DNA from: Pseudomonadota bacterium | GTDB taxonomy: Bacteria > Pseudomonadota > Alphaproteobacteria > Acetobacterales > Acetobacteraceae | Length of the DNA stretch: 32,744 nt | NCBI GenBank assembly: GCA_021780035.1 | Contig: JAJXZO010000013.1 | Coordinates: 1-32,744, forward strand | Reading direction: 5' to 3' | Part shown: piece after piece, positions 7,265-15,539 of the stretch | Position numbering within the stretch: position 1 is the stretch's first letter | Layout of the letters: each line of letters starts with the position of its first letter | Program-made: the position numbers and the translations under genes | The notes under the pieces: model-generated | What the model saw: the letters and a program-made list of their open reading frames with translations, nothing else | The model's database searches: none | Told to the model about the DNA's origin: nothing

Positions 7265-9013
7265 ATGCTGAAACCGACCCACCCGACCCCCTCCGATCCC
7301 GGCCTGCCGCGTCGGCTCGGCGATTTTCCCACCTTGGCCGACGCTCTCGACTACGCCGCGCGCGGCGAGGCCGGGCTCAATTTCTATTCCGGCCGCGGCG
7401 CGCTGGTGGAGGCGCTGCCCTACCGGCTGTTGCGCGAGCAGGCGCTCGACCTCGCGCAAAGGCTGCTGGCGCTGGGGCTTGCGCCCGGCGAGAGGCTCGC
7501 CATCGTCGCCGAGAGCCACGGGGACTTCGTGCGCGCGTTCTTCGCCTGCCAGTATGCGGGGCTCGTGCCGGCGCCGCTGCCGCTGCCGCTCGCCTTCGCT
7601 GGCCGGGAAACCTACGTCGCCAATGTCCGGCGCATGATCCGCAGCGCCCAGGCGGTGGCGGCCTTCGCCCCGGAATCGCTGCTGCCCTGGCTGCGCGAGG
7701 CGGCCGAGGGGCTGGAAATCCGCCTCGTCAGCACGCTGGGCGACCTGCGGCGGGTGGAGCCGGCGAAGGCCGCGCTGCCCGCGCCCGATCCTGACGGCGT
7801 TTCCTACCTGCAGTTCTCCTCGGGCAGCACGCGCAACCCGCAGGGCATCGCGGTGACGCAGCGTTCGGTGATGGCGAACGCCGCCGCCGTCGGCCGCCAC
7901 GGCCTCGCCGTGCGCGACGGCGACCGCTGCGTCTCGTGGCTGCCGTTCTATCACGACATGGGCCTCGTCGGCTTCCTGCTCATCCCCGTGGTCTGCCAGG
8001 TCACGGTGGACGTGCTGCCCAGCCGCGAATTCGCCCGCCGGCCGCTGGTGTGGCTCGACGTGATCAGCCGCAACCGCGGCACCCTCTCCTACAGCCCCTC
8101 GTTCGGCTACGAGCTCTGCACCCACCGCGCCAACGGCGCGCCGCTCGACCTCGACCTCTCGTGCTGGCGTGCCGCGGGCATCGGCGGCGACATGATCCGC
8201 CCACAGGCGCTCGAGGCGTTCATCGGCCGCATGGGCGTCTACGGTTTCCGTGCGGAAGCCTTCGTGCCCAGCTACGGCATGGCGGAAGCCACGCTGGCGC
8301 TCAGTTTCGCCCCGCTCGGGCGCGGCATCCGCAAGGACACCGTGCTGCGCCCGGCCCTGGAGCACGAGGGCGTCGCTCTCCCGTGTGCCGGCGAGGACAC
8401 CAGCCTCTGCCGCACCTTCGTCTGCTGCGGTTCGGTGCTGCCCGAGCATCAGTTGGAAGTGCGCGACGCCGAGGGGCTGGTGCTTCCAGACCGCCAGGTC
8501 GGCACCATCTTCGCCCGCGGCCCCAGCATCGCGCTCGGCGGCCACGCGCCCCTGGAAGAGGCGATGCCGGCGCTCGCCGACGGCGGCTGGCTGAATACAG
8601 GCGATCTCGGCTACACGGTCGATGGCGAGATCGTCGTCACCGGCCGGGCGAAGGATCTCATCATCGTCAACGGCCGCAACATCTGGCCGCAGGATCTGGA
8701 GTGGGCGGCGGAGACCGAGCTTGCCGGCCTGCGCAGCCGCGACGTCGCCGTGTTCTCGGTCGACGACGAGCAGGAGGAGCGGGTGATCGCGTTGGTGCAG
8801 TGCCGCGTGACCCGCCACGACGATCGGGAGGCGCTGCGCGCCGAAGTGGCCGGCCTGTTCCGCCGCCAGCATGGCATCGAGGTTTTCGTGGTGCTGGTGC
8901 CGCCGCACAGCCTGCCGCAGACATCCTCGGGCAAGCTCAGCCGCACGCGGGCGAAGCAGATGCTGCTCGCCGGCGCCTTCGCCGACGGACCGCTGATCAC
9001 CTCGGCCGCCTGA
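7265..9013 (+). CDS. aasR: Acyl-ACP synthetase of ceramide synthesis (FadD/FAAL-like)
   Basis: A 582-residue adenylate-forming enzyme that should activate a fatty acid with ATP and load it on the ACP encoded two genes downstream. The AMP-binding P-loop is SSGSTRNPQG from residue 185, the middle motif PSYGMAEATLALSF is of the fatty-acyl-AMP-ligase type, GWLNTGDLGY and GRAKDLIIVNGRNIWPQDLE are the usual hinge motifs, and the C-terminal catalytic lysine is K557 in SSGKLSR. I use the ATG at 7265; a TTG at 7244 is an alternative and neither has a good ribosome site. It opens a four-gene operon (synthetase, CerR, ACP, SPT), the same content as the Caulobacter ceramide genes. A ligase making only acyl-AMP cannot be excluded. 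Confidence 0.88.
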   Translation: MLKPTHPTPSDPGLPRRLGDFPTLADALDYAARGEAGLNFYSGRGALVEALPYRLLREQALDLAQRLLALGLAPGERLAIVAESHGDFVRAFFACQYAGLVPAPLPLPLAFAGRETYVANVRRMIRSAQAVAAFAPESLLPWLREAAEGLEIRLVSTLGDLRRVEPAKAALPAPDPDGVSYLQFSSGSTRNPQGIAVTQRSVMANAAAVGRHGLAVRDGDRCVSWLPFYHDMGLVGFLLIPVVCQVTVDVLPSREFARRPLVWLDVISRNRGTLSYSPSFGYELCTHRANGAPLDLDLSCWRAAGIGGDMIRPQALEAFIGRMGVYGFRAEAFVPSYGMAEATLALSFAPLGRGIRKDTVLRPALEHEGVALPCAGEDTSLCRTFVCCGSVLPEHQLEVRDAEGLVLPDRQVGTIFARGPSIALGGHAPLEEAMPALADGGWLNTGDLGYTVDGEIVVTGRAKDLIIVNGRNIWPQDLEWAAETELAGLRSRDVAVFSVDDEQEERVIALVQCRVTRHDDREALRAEVAGLFRRQHGIEVFVVLVPPHSLPQTSSGKLSRTRAKQMLLAGAFADGPLITSAA

Positions 9014-9014
9014 G

Positions 9015-9971
9015 ATGTCCGCCCGCCTGGTGGCGCTGACCGGCGCAACCGGGTTTCTCGGCCGGCACGCCGCCCTCGCCCTGGCGGAGAAGGGCTTCCG
9101 GCTCCGCATTCTCGCCCGCCGCGACCCGGCGCATCCGCTCTGGCGGGATCTCCCCTTCGAGGCGGTGGAGGGCGGCCTGGAGAACGCCGGCGTGCTCGCG
9201 CGGCTGCTCACCGGCGCCGACGTGGCCGTGCACCTCGCCGGCCTCGTCGCCGCCCGCTCGCGCCGCGCGTTCCTGGCGGTGAACCGCGACGGGGCGGCGC
9301 GCGTCGCCGAAACCCTCCGCCGCGTGTCGCCGCAGGCGCACCTGATCGGGGTCTCCTCGCTCGCCGCGCGCGAGCCCGCGCTCTCCGCCTACGCCGAAAG
9401 CAAGCGGGCCGGCGAGGTGGCGATGGCCGAGGCGTTCGCCGGCGGCCGGCTCACCATTCTCCGCCCGCCCGCCGTCTACGGTCCGTGGGACCGGGCGATG
9501 CTCGGCCTGTTCCGGGCGGCGGCGCGGCCGGTGGTGCCGGTGCCGGGCTGCGCGCGGGCCCGCATCACCCTGATCCATGTGCACGATGCCGCCGCCGCCA
9601 TTGCTGCGCTGGCCGACCAGGATGCGGCGTCGGCCGGCGCCACCTACGCGTTGGCCGACCCGAACCCTGCCGGCTACGCCCCGCGCGAGATTCTGGCCAC
9701 GGCGGCGGCGGCGCAGGGCAACATCCCCCGCTTCGTTCCGCTTCCTGCCGGCGTGCTGCTTGCCGCCGGCGGCGCGGCGAGCCTGTGGACCTGGCTGGGC
9801 GGCCGTCCGGGGGTGTTCAGCGTGGGCAAGGCGCGGGAAGTGCTGCATCCCGACTGGTCGGTGTCGCCGGGCGAACTTCTCCCCGGCGCCACCGCGCGCC
9901 CCGCCATCGGGCTGGCCGCCGGCTTCGCCGCCGCGGTGGCCTGGTACCGCGAGGCCGGTTGGCTTCGCTGA
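9015..9971 (+). CDS. cerR: NAD(P)-dependent SDR, CerR-like ceramide reductase
   Basis: A 318-residue extended short-chain dehydrogenase. The nucleotide-binding motif TGATGFLG is at residues 9-16, the catalytic pair Y126 and K130 lies in YAESK, and the substrate side continues with LRPPAVYGPWD. In Caulobacter-type bacteria the homologous protein reduces the 3-keto group of the sphingoid product after N-acylation, so it replaces the unrelated eukaryotic 3-ketosphinganine reductase. The gene begins one base after the synthetase stop and is followed 50 bases later by the ACP gene. The identification rests on fold plus gene neighbourhood; SDR enzymes are numerous and sequence alone does not fix the substrate. 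Confidence 0.85.
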   Translation: MSARLVALTGATGFLGRHAALALAEKGFRLRILARRDPAHPLWRDLPFEAVEGGLENAGVLARLLTGADVAVHLAGLVAARSRRAFLAVNRDGAARVAETLRRVSPQAHLIGVSSLAAREPALSAYAESKRAGEVAMAEAFAGGRLTILRPPAVYGPWDRAMLGLFRAAARPVVPVPGCARARITLIHVHDAAAAIAALADQDAASAGATYALADPNPAGYAPREILATAAAAQGNIPRFVPLPAGVLLAAGGAASLWTWLGGRPGVFSVGKAREVLHPDWSVSPGELLPGATARPAIGLAAGFAAAVAWYREAGWLR

Positions 9972-10021
9972 GGGCCGTGCCGCCCTTCCGGCCGCCGCCG
10001 AAGCAGATTACAGTCGCCCGC

Positions 10022-10273
10022 ATGGAAACGGACCCGCAAGCCATCACGCGGCTGCTGATCGACACCCTGGCCGCGAACCCCAGGGTGACCCGGGAGATCA
10101 CCGCCGAGACGGTGATCGTCGACGACCTCGCCCTCGATTCGCTCGCGGTGATGAACTTCGTCATGGAAATCGAAGACAGGCTCGACGTCTCCGTTCCGCT
10201 CGATCGCCTGGCCGAGATCCGCACCATCGGCGATCTCGCCGGATGCCTGGCCGAGCTCGCGGGGCAGCGATGA
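10022..10273 (+). CDS. acpR: Dedicated acyl carrier protein for sphingolipid synthesis
   Basis: An 83-residue acyl carrier protein. The phosphopantetheine site is S40 in DLALDSLAV, flanked by the expected acidic helix (MNFVMEIEDRLDVSVPLD) for docking partner enzymes. Its stop overlaps the SPT start by four bases (ATGA), a strong sign that the two are made together. A carrier placed between an acyl-ACP synthetase and serine palmitoyltransferase should deliver the acyl thioester to the latter, as in Caulobacter, rather than serve bulk fatty-acid synthesis. Confidence 0.92.
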   Translation: METDPQAITRLLIDTLAANPRVTREITAETVIVDDLALDSLAVMNFVMEIEDRLDVSVPLDRLAEIRTIGDLAGCLAELAGQR

Positions 10274-11493
10274 GCGCATCCGTCCTCGCCAAGTTCGCCG
10301 GCCTCGCCGAACAGCGCCGGGTGCTGCTCGGCGGCGGGCGCGACCCGTTCGGCGTGGTGTTCGAGCACGCTCTCTCCGCCACCGAGGCGGTAGTCGATGG
10401 CCGCAAGGTGACGCTGTTCGGCAGCAACAACTACCTCGGCCTCAACCACGACCCGGAGTGCCTGCGGGCGGCCGCCGAGGCCGCCCGGAGCGAAGGCACG
10501 GGCACCACCGGCTCGCGCATCGCCAACGGCACCTACGGCCTGCACGCGGAGCTGGAGGCGGAACTGGCGGCGTTCTTCGGACGGCGCTCCTGCATGGTGT
10601 TCACTACCGGCTACCAGGCGAACCTCGGCATGCTCTCGGTGCTGGCGGGCAAGGACGACGTGCTGCTGCTCGACGCCGACAGCCACGCCAGCATCTACGA
10701 CGCGAGCCGGCTCAGCCAGGCGCAGGTGATCCGCTTCCGCCACAACGACCCCGACGACCTCGACCGCCGCCTTCGGCGCATCGGCGAAATCCCCGGCAGC
10801 AAGCTGGTGGTGGTGGAGGGCATCTATTCCATGCTGGGCGACGCGGCGCCGCTCGCGGAATTCGTCGAGGTGAAGCGCCGCGCGGGCGCGGCGCTGCTGG
10901 TGGACGAGGCGCACTCCTTCGGCGTGCTCGGCGAGCACGGCCGGGGGCTGGCCGAGGCGGCCGGAGTGGAGGCCGATGTCGAGTTCGTGGTCGGAACCTT
11001 CTCCAAAAGCCTCGGCAGCATCGGCGGCTACTGCGTCTCCGACGCCGAGGGCTTCGACATCCTGCGTGTCGCCTGCCGGCCCTACATGTTCACCGCCTCG
11101 GCGCCCCCTTCCGTCATCGCTTCCACGCGCGCGGCGCTGGCGCGCATCGCGCGCGACCCCGGGCTGCGCCAGCGCCTGTGGGAGAACGCGCGGCGCTTCT
11201 ACGGCGGCCTCGAAAACACCGGCTTCCGGCTGGGGCCGCGGGTAAGCCCGATCGTCGCCGCGCGCATGCCCGACGTTCCCACCGCGGTGGCGTTCTGGAA
11301 CGCGCTGCTCGATCGCGGCATCTACGTGAACCTCACCCTGCCGCCGGCCACGCCCGACGGGCAGCCGCTCCTGCGCTGCTCCGTCACCGCGAGCCACGAG
11401 GTGGCGCAGATCGATGCGGCGGTGGCCGGGTTCGCCGCCGTCGCCGCCGCGCTGCGGCTGAGCCTCGCCGCTCCTAGCCCGGCCGCCGGGTGA
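10270..11493 (+). CDS. spt: Serine palmitoyltransferase
   Basis: A 407-residue PLP-dependent alpha-oxoamine synthase that condenses serine with an acyl thioester to give 3-ketosphinganine, the committed step of sphingolipid synthesis. The family block LFGSNNYLGLNHDP is near residue 55, GTGTTGSRIANGTYGLHAEL follows, the aspartate and histidine of LLVDEAHSFGVLG contact the cofactor, and K246 in GTFSKSLGSIGGY is the PLP lysine. The soluble single-chain bacterial form is about this length. Relatives (KBL, BioF, HemA) have the same fold; the flanking ACP, CerR and acyl-ACP synthetase decide for SPT. Its last 20 bases overlap tail-to-tail with the convergent GT22 gene. Confidence 0.93.
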   Translation: MSASVLAKFAGLAEQRRVLLGGGRDPFGVVFEHALSATEAVVDGRKVTLFGSNNYLGLNHDPECLRAAAEAARSEGTGTTGSRIANGTYGLHAELEAELAAFFGRRSCMVFTTGYQANLGMLSVLAGKDDVLLLDADSHASIYDASRLSQAQVIRFRHNDPDDLDRRLRRIGEIPGSKLVVVEGIYSMLGDAAPLAEFVEVKRRAGAALLVDEAHSFGVLGEHGRGLAEAAGVEADVEFVVGTFSKSLGSIGGYCVSDAEGFDILRVACRPYMFTASAPPSVIASTRAALARIARDPGLRQRLWENARRFYGGLENTGFRLGPRVSPIVAARMPDVPTAVAFWNALLDRGIYVNLTLPPATPDGQPLLRCSVTASHEVAQIDAAVAGFAAVAAALRLSLAAPSPAAG

Positions 11494-12916
11494 CCTCGAG
11501 CGGCCGGCCGGCGAAGGGGTCGCAGCCGCCCGGCCGGTGCCACAGGCAGACGTGGTCGCGCTTCCAGCACGCGAGCCTGGTGAAGCCGAAGGGGGCGAAA
11601 TCGCGGCCGGAAACCGAGAAGACGTAGTCGAACGCCGCCGTCTGCCGCCGTCCCTCGCCCGGGCGGAAGCCGAACAGGGGAAGGCCGGGCCGGAGCGCCG
11701 AATAGCCTCCGCCGTTCGCCCATCGGTCGGCCGGGTCGTAGGCGAGGGCGCAGGCGCGCGGGTCGGCATCGACGATCCGCATGGCGCCGATGACGGAGAG
11801 CCCCGCGTGCCAGTAGTGCCTGGCCGGGCCGAGCGTGCCGTAAAACGCCCAGGCGCCGGTCCAGAACAGGGCGAGGCCGATGCCGAGCCGGCGTGCCGCG
11901 ACGGGGCGGCCGAGGCGGGCGGCGGCCGCAGAGGCGGCCTCGGCCGAGGCGAGCCCGAGCAGGGTGGCAAGCGGCGGCAAGGCCGGGTAGAGGAAGCGGA
12001 ACTCCTTGTGGCCGACTACCGAGAACGACACGAGCATGGCGAGAACGACGGCCGCCAGCACCGGCGCCCGCCGCGCGCCGAGCGCCGCGAACGCGACCGC
12101 CGGCAGCAGCAGCACCGCCCAGCCGCTGCGCAGGAAGGTGAAATACTGGTACCACGGCGACGTGCCGAACGTGCCGGCCGCGCCTTCCGCCCAGTTCATC
12201 GAGACATAGAGCCAGACCGACTGGAACGGCAGGCCGAGGGTGACCCAGTCGAGCAGGCCGGAAAGCAGCAGCGGCACGGCGGCGCCGAGCAGCATCGGCA
12301 CCAGCCGTTCGCGGAACCGCCGTCCGCCCGCGAGCAGCATGCCGACCATCACGGCCGGCGCCAGTTGAATGCGCAGGACGAGGCAGCAGCCGAACAGCAC
12401 GCCCGCCAGGGCGAAGCGCCAGGGGCGGGGTGCCTCGCCGCCCGGGTCGGCCGCGTAAATGGCGCCGAACAGCAGTGGCGCCGCCAGCGTGTCGGGCAGC
12501 GGATGCGGCGCCAGATACACCAGTTCCACCGTGGTCGCGGTCAGGCAGGCGCAGACAATCGCCGCCGCGCGCCCGCCCTTGGCCCGGCCGAACCGGTAGG
12601 AGAGCGGGACGGTGGCCACCGACAGTGCGGCGAAGGCGACGCTCACCGCCTCGATGCCGAACAAAGGATCGGCGCTGAGCAGCCGCGCCGACCAGAGGAT
12701 GCCGGCCACGATCCCGGGCAGCACCCAGGAGCGGACCCCCATGACGTATTCCCAGGGGACGATGCCGGGATGGCCGAGCAGCCGGCCGGCCTGCTCGAGG
12801 TACTGGAACGTTTCGTCCGCGTGCGCCCGGCCGGCGAAGGCGAGATAGAGACCGACGCGCAGCAGCAGCGCGACCAAAACGAAGAACCAGATCTCCGCCT
12901 TTTCCGCGCGCGACAT
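11474..12916 (-). CDS. GT22-type (PIG-B/ALG9-like) membrane mannosyltransferase
   Basis: A 480-residue polytopic glycosyltransferase of the GT-C fold. After a first TM helix comes HADETFQYLE from H32, equivalent to the catalytic HxDE loop of the GPI mannosyltransferase III and ALG9/12 family, and HKEFRFLYPALPPL is the family's second hallmark. About ten TM helices fill the middle, with a soluble C-terminal tail. Family members use a polyprenyl-phosphate-linked mannose on the outer leaflet, so the periplasmic face of the inner membrane is expected. It lies five bases after bcerS in the same direction. An enzyme of GPI-type next to inositol-lipid genes suggests mannosylation of an inositol sphingolipid; sugar and acceptor are inferred. 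Confidence 0.83.
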   Translation of the reverse strand: MSRAEKAEIWFFVLVALLLRVGLYLAFAGRAHADETFQYLEQAGRLLGHPGIVPWEYVMGVRSWVLPGIVAGILWSARLLSADPLFGIEAVSVAFAALSVATVPLSYRFGRAKGGRAAAIVCACLTATTVELVYLAPHPLPDTLAAPLLFGAIYAADPGGEAPRPWRFALAGVLFGCCLVLRIQLAPAVMVGMLLAGGRRFRERLVPMLLGAAVPLLLSGLLDWVTLGLPFQSVWLYVSMNWAEGAAGTFGTSPWYQYFTFLRSGWAVLLLPAVAFAALGARRAPVLAAVVLAMLVSFSVVGHKEFRFLYPALPPLATLLGLASAEAASAAAARLGRPVAARRLGIGLALFWTGAWAFYGTLGPARHYWHAGLSVIGAMRIVDADPRACALAYDPADRWANGGGYSALRPGLPLFGFRPGEGRRQTAAFDYVFSVSGRDFAPFGFTRLACWKRDHVCLWHRPGGCDPFAGRPLEVTRRPG

Positions 12917-12921
12917 CGCAA

Positions 12922-14070
12922 TCAGCCTGGCGCAGCGCCTTCCGGCGGGCCCGCCAGCGTCTTGCCGTAGATGCGGTAGGTCTTGTAGACGCGCCCGCCC
13001 ACCGCCTCGTTCATGTGCCGCATCGGCGCGTTGTTCTCCAGAATCCACGAAAGCTCCACCTGCCGCACGCCGAGGCGCAGCCCCTCCCGGCGCACCGCGT
13101 CGATGAGCAGGAACGGCACTAGGCTGCCCAGCAACCCCTGGCTGAAGCTCCGCCTGAGCCCCATCAGCGGCACGCGGGCGGTGGACAGCCCCTTCACCTT
13201 CAGCCGCCACAGCAGCCGGAGCCAGCCGAACGGCAGCAGCCGGCCGCCGAGGTCGCGGATGGCCTCGTTCAAATTGGGCAGGGCGACGATGAAGGCGATC
13301 GGCCGGCCGGCGAACTCGGCGAACCAGATCAGCCGCTCGTTCAGCAGCTGCCGCAGCTGCCGGGCGAGGTAGTCGGTATCCGCCTCGGTCATCGGCACGA
13401 AGCCCCAGTTACCGCTCCAGGCGTCGTTGAACACGTCGCTGATGTTCTTTACCTCCTCGCGGTAGCGGGAGAGGTCGAGCGGGCGGATGGTCAGTCCCTC
13501 GTGCAACGGGCGGGTGAGCATGCGGCGGACGGCGGGTGGGAACTCCGCTTCCGTGTCGCAGACATAGGCGAGGAGGTCCATTTCCTTGGCGTAGCCCTGC
13601 TCCTCGATGCGCGGGCCGAGGTAGGGGCGGTCGTGGCCCATCAGCAGCATCGGCGGCGTGTCGAAGCCGTCCACGAGCGCGCCGAGCACGTCGTTAGTGG
13701 AGAGGCTGAAGGGTCCGCTCGCATGCTTCATGCCGCGCGCGGCGAGCCACGCCTCGGCGGTGCCGAGCAGGGCGGCGAACAGCGCGGCGTCGTCCTCGGC
13801 GGCGAGCATGCCGAAATGGCCGGCCGGCTCGCTCCCGTGCCCGTCGAGCTGGGCGCTGATGCGCCCCACGTCGCGGCCGTCGCGGCGGGCGAGCCAGTAG
13901 GCGGTGGTGGCGTGGCGGAAGTAGGGGTTGGCCTTCCCCGCCAGCAGTTCCCGCTGCTCCATGTGCAGCGGCGGCACGTAGGCGGGGTCGTCGCGGTGCA
14001 GCCGTTCGGGCAGGGCGATGAAGCGCGCGAGTTCCGCGCGTGACCGAACCGGTACGATGCTCAGGGTCAT
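12922..14070 (-). CDS. bcerS: Bacterial ceramide synthase-like N-acyltransferase (GNAT fold)
   Basis: A 382-residue protein with a C-terminal GNAT-type acyltransferase domain and a long N-terminal region. Blocks ending in HASGPFSLSTNDVLGALVDG, NDAWSGNWGFVPMTEAD and VELSWILENNAPMRHMNEAV followed by YKTYRIY match the type used for N-acylation in Caulobacter-type ceramide synthesis, unrelated to the TLC-domain ceramide synthases of eukaryotes. No TM helix is clear. The gene is divergent from the radical SAM gene and followed by the GT22 gene. Similar proteins occur outside sphingolipid producers under the name hypothetical or N-acetyltransferase, so the call depends on the presence of SPT, ACP, CerR and synthetase a few hundred bases away. 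Confidence 0.82.
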   Translation of the reverse strand: MTLSIVPVRSRAELARFIALPERLHRDDPAYVPPLHMEQRELLAGKANPYFRHATTAYWLARRDGRDVGRISAQLDGHGSEPAGHFGMLAAEDDAALFAALLGTAEAWLAARGMKHASGPFSLSTNDVLGALVDGFDTPPMLLMGHDRPYLGPRIEEQGYAKEMDLLAYVCDTEAEFPPAVRRMLTRPLHEGLTIRPLDLSRYREEVKNISDVFNDAWSGNWGFVPMTEADTDYLARQLRQLLNERLIWFAEFAGRPIAFIVALPNLNEAIRDLGGRLLPFGWLRLLWRLKVKGLSTARVPLMGLRRSFSQGLLGSLVPFLLIDAVRREGLRLGVRQVELSWILENNAPMRHMNEAVGGRVYKTYRIYGKTLAGPPEGAAPG

Positions 14071-14164
14071 GGCGTGCGGTCCTTCCCGGCCGGGTGTGGG
14101 CGGATGCCGGTTCTGTGGCGCGAGTCGGGGCTCGACGTCAAACGGGCGGCGGCGCGGCGGGCCG

Positions 14165-14193
14165 TTGCCTCCGGGGGAGGGGCGTCTTATAGC
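14165..14193 (+). promoter_or_regulatory. Putative sigma-70 promoter for radical SAM/GT32 operon
   Basis: TTGCCT (14165-14170) and TATAGC (14188-14193), 17 bases apart, each match the consensus at 4 of 6. The transcript would begin near 14200, which supports translation from 14259 rather than from the ATG at 14199. Confidence 0.35.
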
Positions 14194-14214
14194 CCACCAT
14201 GTGGAAACGTGCGA

Positions 14215-14234
14215 CCGGGCCCGGGCTGGCCCGG
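14215..14234 (+). promoter_or_regulatory. 5' leader hairpin before radical SAM gene
   Basis: CCGGGCC and GGCCCGG form a perfect 7-base-pair stem with a 6-base loop, ending 24 bases before the preferred start and about a dozen bases before its GGAG ribosome site. It could affect translation or RNA stability; this is positional inference. Confidence 0.3.
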
Positions 14235-14258
14235 AGACGCGGGTGCGGAGATGCCAGG

Positions 14259-15488
14259 ATGACCGAAGCCATCGACCATCTCAGCCTCTATCGCCTGCCC
14301 TGGAACTATTCCGACAACGGGATCTCCTGGCTGGAGCCGACCACCAAGTGCAACCTGCGCTGCCAGGGCTGCTACCGCGACCTGGAGAACCCGGTGCACA
14401 AGCCGCTCGAACAGGTGCGGGCCGAGCTCGAGGTGTTCAGGCGCTTGCGCAAGAGCGACTGCATGAGCATCGCCGGCGGCGAGCCGCTGCTCTATCCCGA
14501 CATCGTGCCCCTGGTGCGCATGGTGAAGGAGATGGGCTGGAAGCCCATCGTCAACAGCAACGGCCTCGCCCTTACCGAGGGGCTGCTCGCGGAACTGAAG
14601 AAAGCCGGAGTGTTCGGCTTCACCTTCCACGTCGATACCAGCCAGAACCGGCCGAAGGCGAAGGACGCGACCGAGACGGAGCTGAACGCCGTTCGCCTCG
14701 AACTCGCGCGCATGGTCGCCCGCGCGGGCGGTCTTGCGTGCTCCTTCAACGCCACCGTCAGCGAGAACACGCTGGCCGAGCTGCCGAACCTGGTGGACTG
14801 GGCGCGCGAGCACGCCGACATCGTGCAGACGATGGTCTTCATCCTGTTCCGCTCGCCGGAACTGAGCGGTGACGGCCAGGGCGGCGAGGACAGCGCCCGG
14901 CTCGGCAACATCTACGACAACGCCGAGTGGGGCGGCGAGACGGCGGTGTTCGCCGGCGACGTGGCGGCGCGCATCCGCAGCATCGACCCGGCCTACGCGC
15001 CGGCGGCCTACCTCAACGGCACCGCCAACCCGGATTCGCTGAAATGGCTGCTGGCCACGCGGCTCGTGCTGAACGGCAAGGTGCTCGGCTACGTCTCGCC
15101 GCGCTTCATGGAAGTGCTGCAGACCTCGAACCACATGACCAAGGGCACCTACCTCGCCTACGCCACGCCGAAGGCCGCCTCGCTCGGCAAGCTCGCGGCC
15201 ACGCTCGGCAGCCTGTTCGACCGGAACATGCGCCGCATCCTCGGCAAAATGCTGTTGCGGATGGCGCTCCACCCGCCGAGCATCCTCGCGCCCGCGCACA
15301 TGCAGAGCCTGATGATCATCCAGCCGATCAACATCGAGCCCGACGGGCGGCAGGACATGTGCGATAGCTGCCCGGACATGACGGTGTTCCAGGGCAAGCT
15401 GGTGTGGAGCTGCCGGCTGGAGGAGCTGAACAAATGCGGGGCCTTCATCGCCTCGGAGAAGTTCGCGCCCGCAAGCCGGCCGGGCTGA
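14259..15488 (+). CDS. Radical SAM enzyme of unknown substrate
   Basis: A 409-residue radical S-adenosylmethionine enzyme. The [4Fe-4S] site is CNLRCQGC with Cys31, 35 and 38, and SIAGGEPLLYPD is the SAM-contacting GGEP motif. The C-terminus has further cysteines in CDSCPDMTVFQ, WSCRLEE and NKCG, suggesting an auxiliary cluster as in SPASM-like proteins. I start at the ATG preceded by GGAG eight bases upstream; an ATG at 14199 would add 20 residues of non-conserved, Arg-rich sequence. It is the first gene of a pair with the GT32-like enzyme and is divergent from bcerS. I cannot name the reaction. Modification of the sphingolipid's acyl chain, sphingoid base or inositol/sugar headgroup is an inference from position only. 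Confidence 0.85.
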   Translation: MTEAIDHLSLYRLPWNYSDNGISWLEPTTKCNLRCQGCYRDLENPVHKPLEQVRAELEVFRRLRKSDCMSIAGGEPLLYPDIVPLVRMVKEMGWKPIVNSNGLALTEGLLAELKKAGVFGFTFHVDTSQNRPKAKDATETELNAVRLELARMVARAGGLACSFNATVSENTLAELPNLVDWAREHADIVQTMVFILFRSPELSGDGQGGEDSARLGNIYDNAEWGGETAVFAGDVAARIRSIDPAYAPAAYLNGTANPDSLKWLLATRLVLNGKVLGYVSPRFMEVLQTSNHMTKGTYLAYATPKAASLGKLAATLGSLFDRNMRRILGKMLLRMALHPPSILAPAHMQSLMIIQPINIEPDGRQDMCDSCPDMTVFQGKLVWSCRLEELNKCGAFIASEKFAPASRPG

Positions 15489-15539
15489 GGTGCCACCGCC
15501 CGCGTGCCAGACGATTCCTCCTTCGCGGAGCCTGACGCC

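Noticed and set aside
14259-15488. Radical SAM protein considered as tetraether/membrane-spanning lipid synthase or as hopanoid HpnH
   Set aside because: Only the general radical SAM motifs match; the HpnH cluster motif differs, and I could not recognise the N-terminal cysteine pattern I associate with archaeal Tes.
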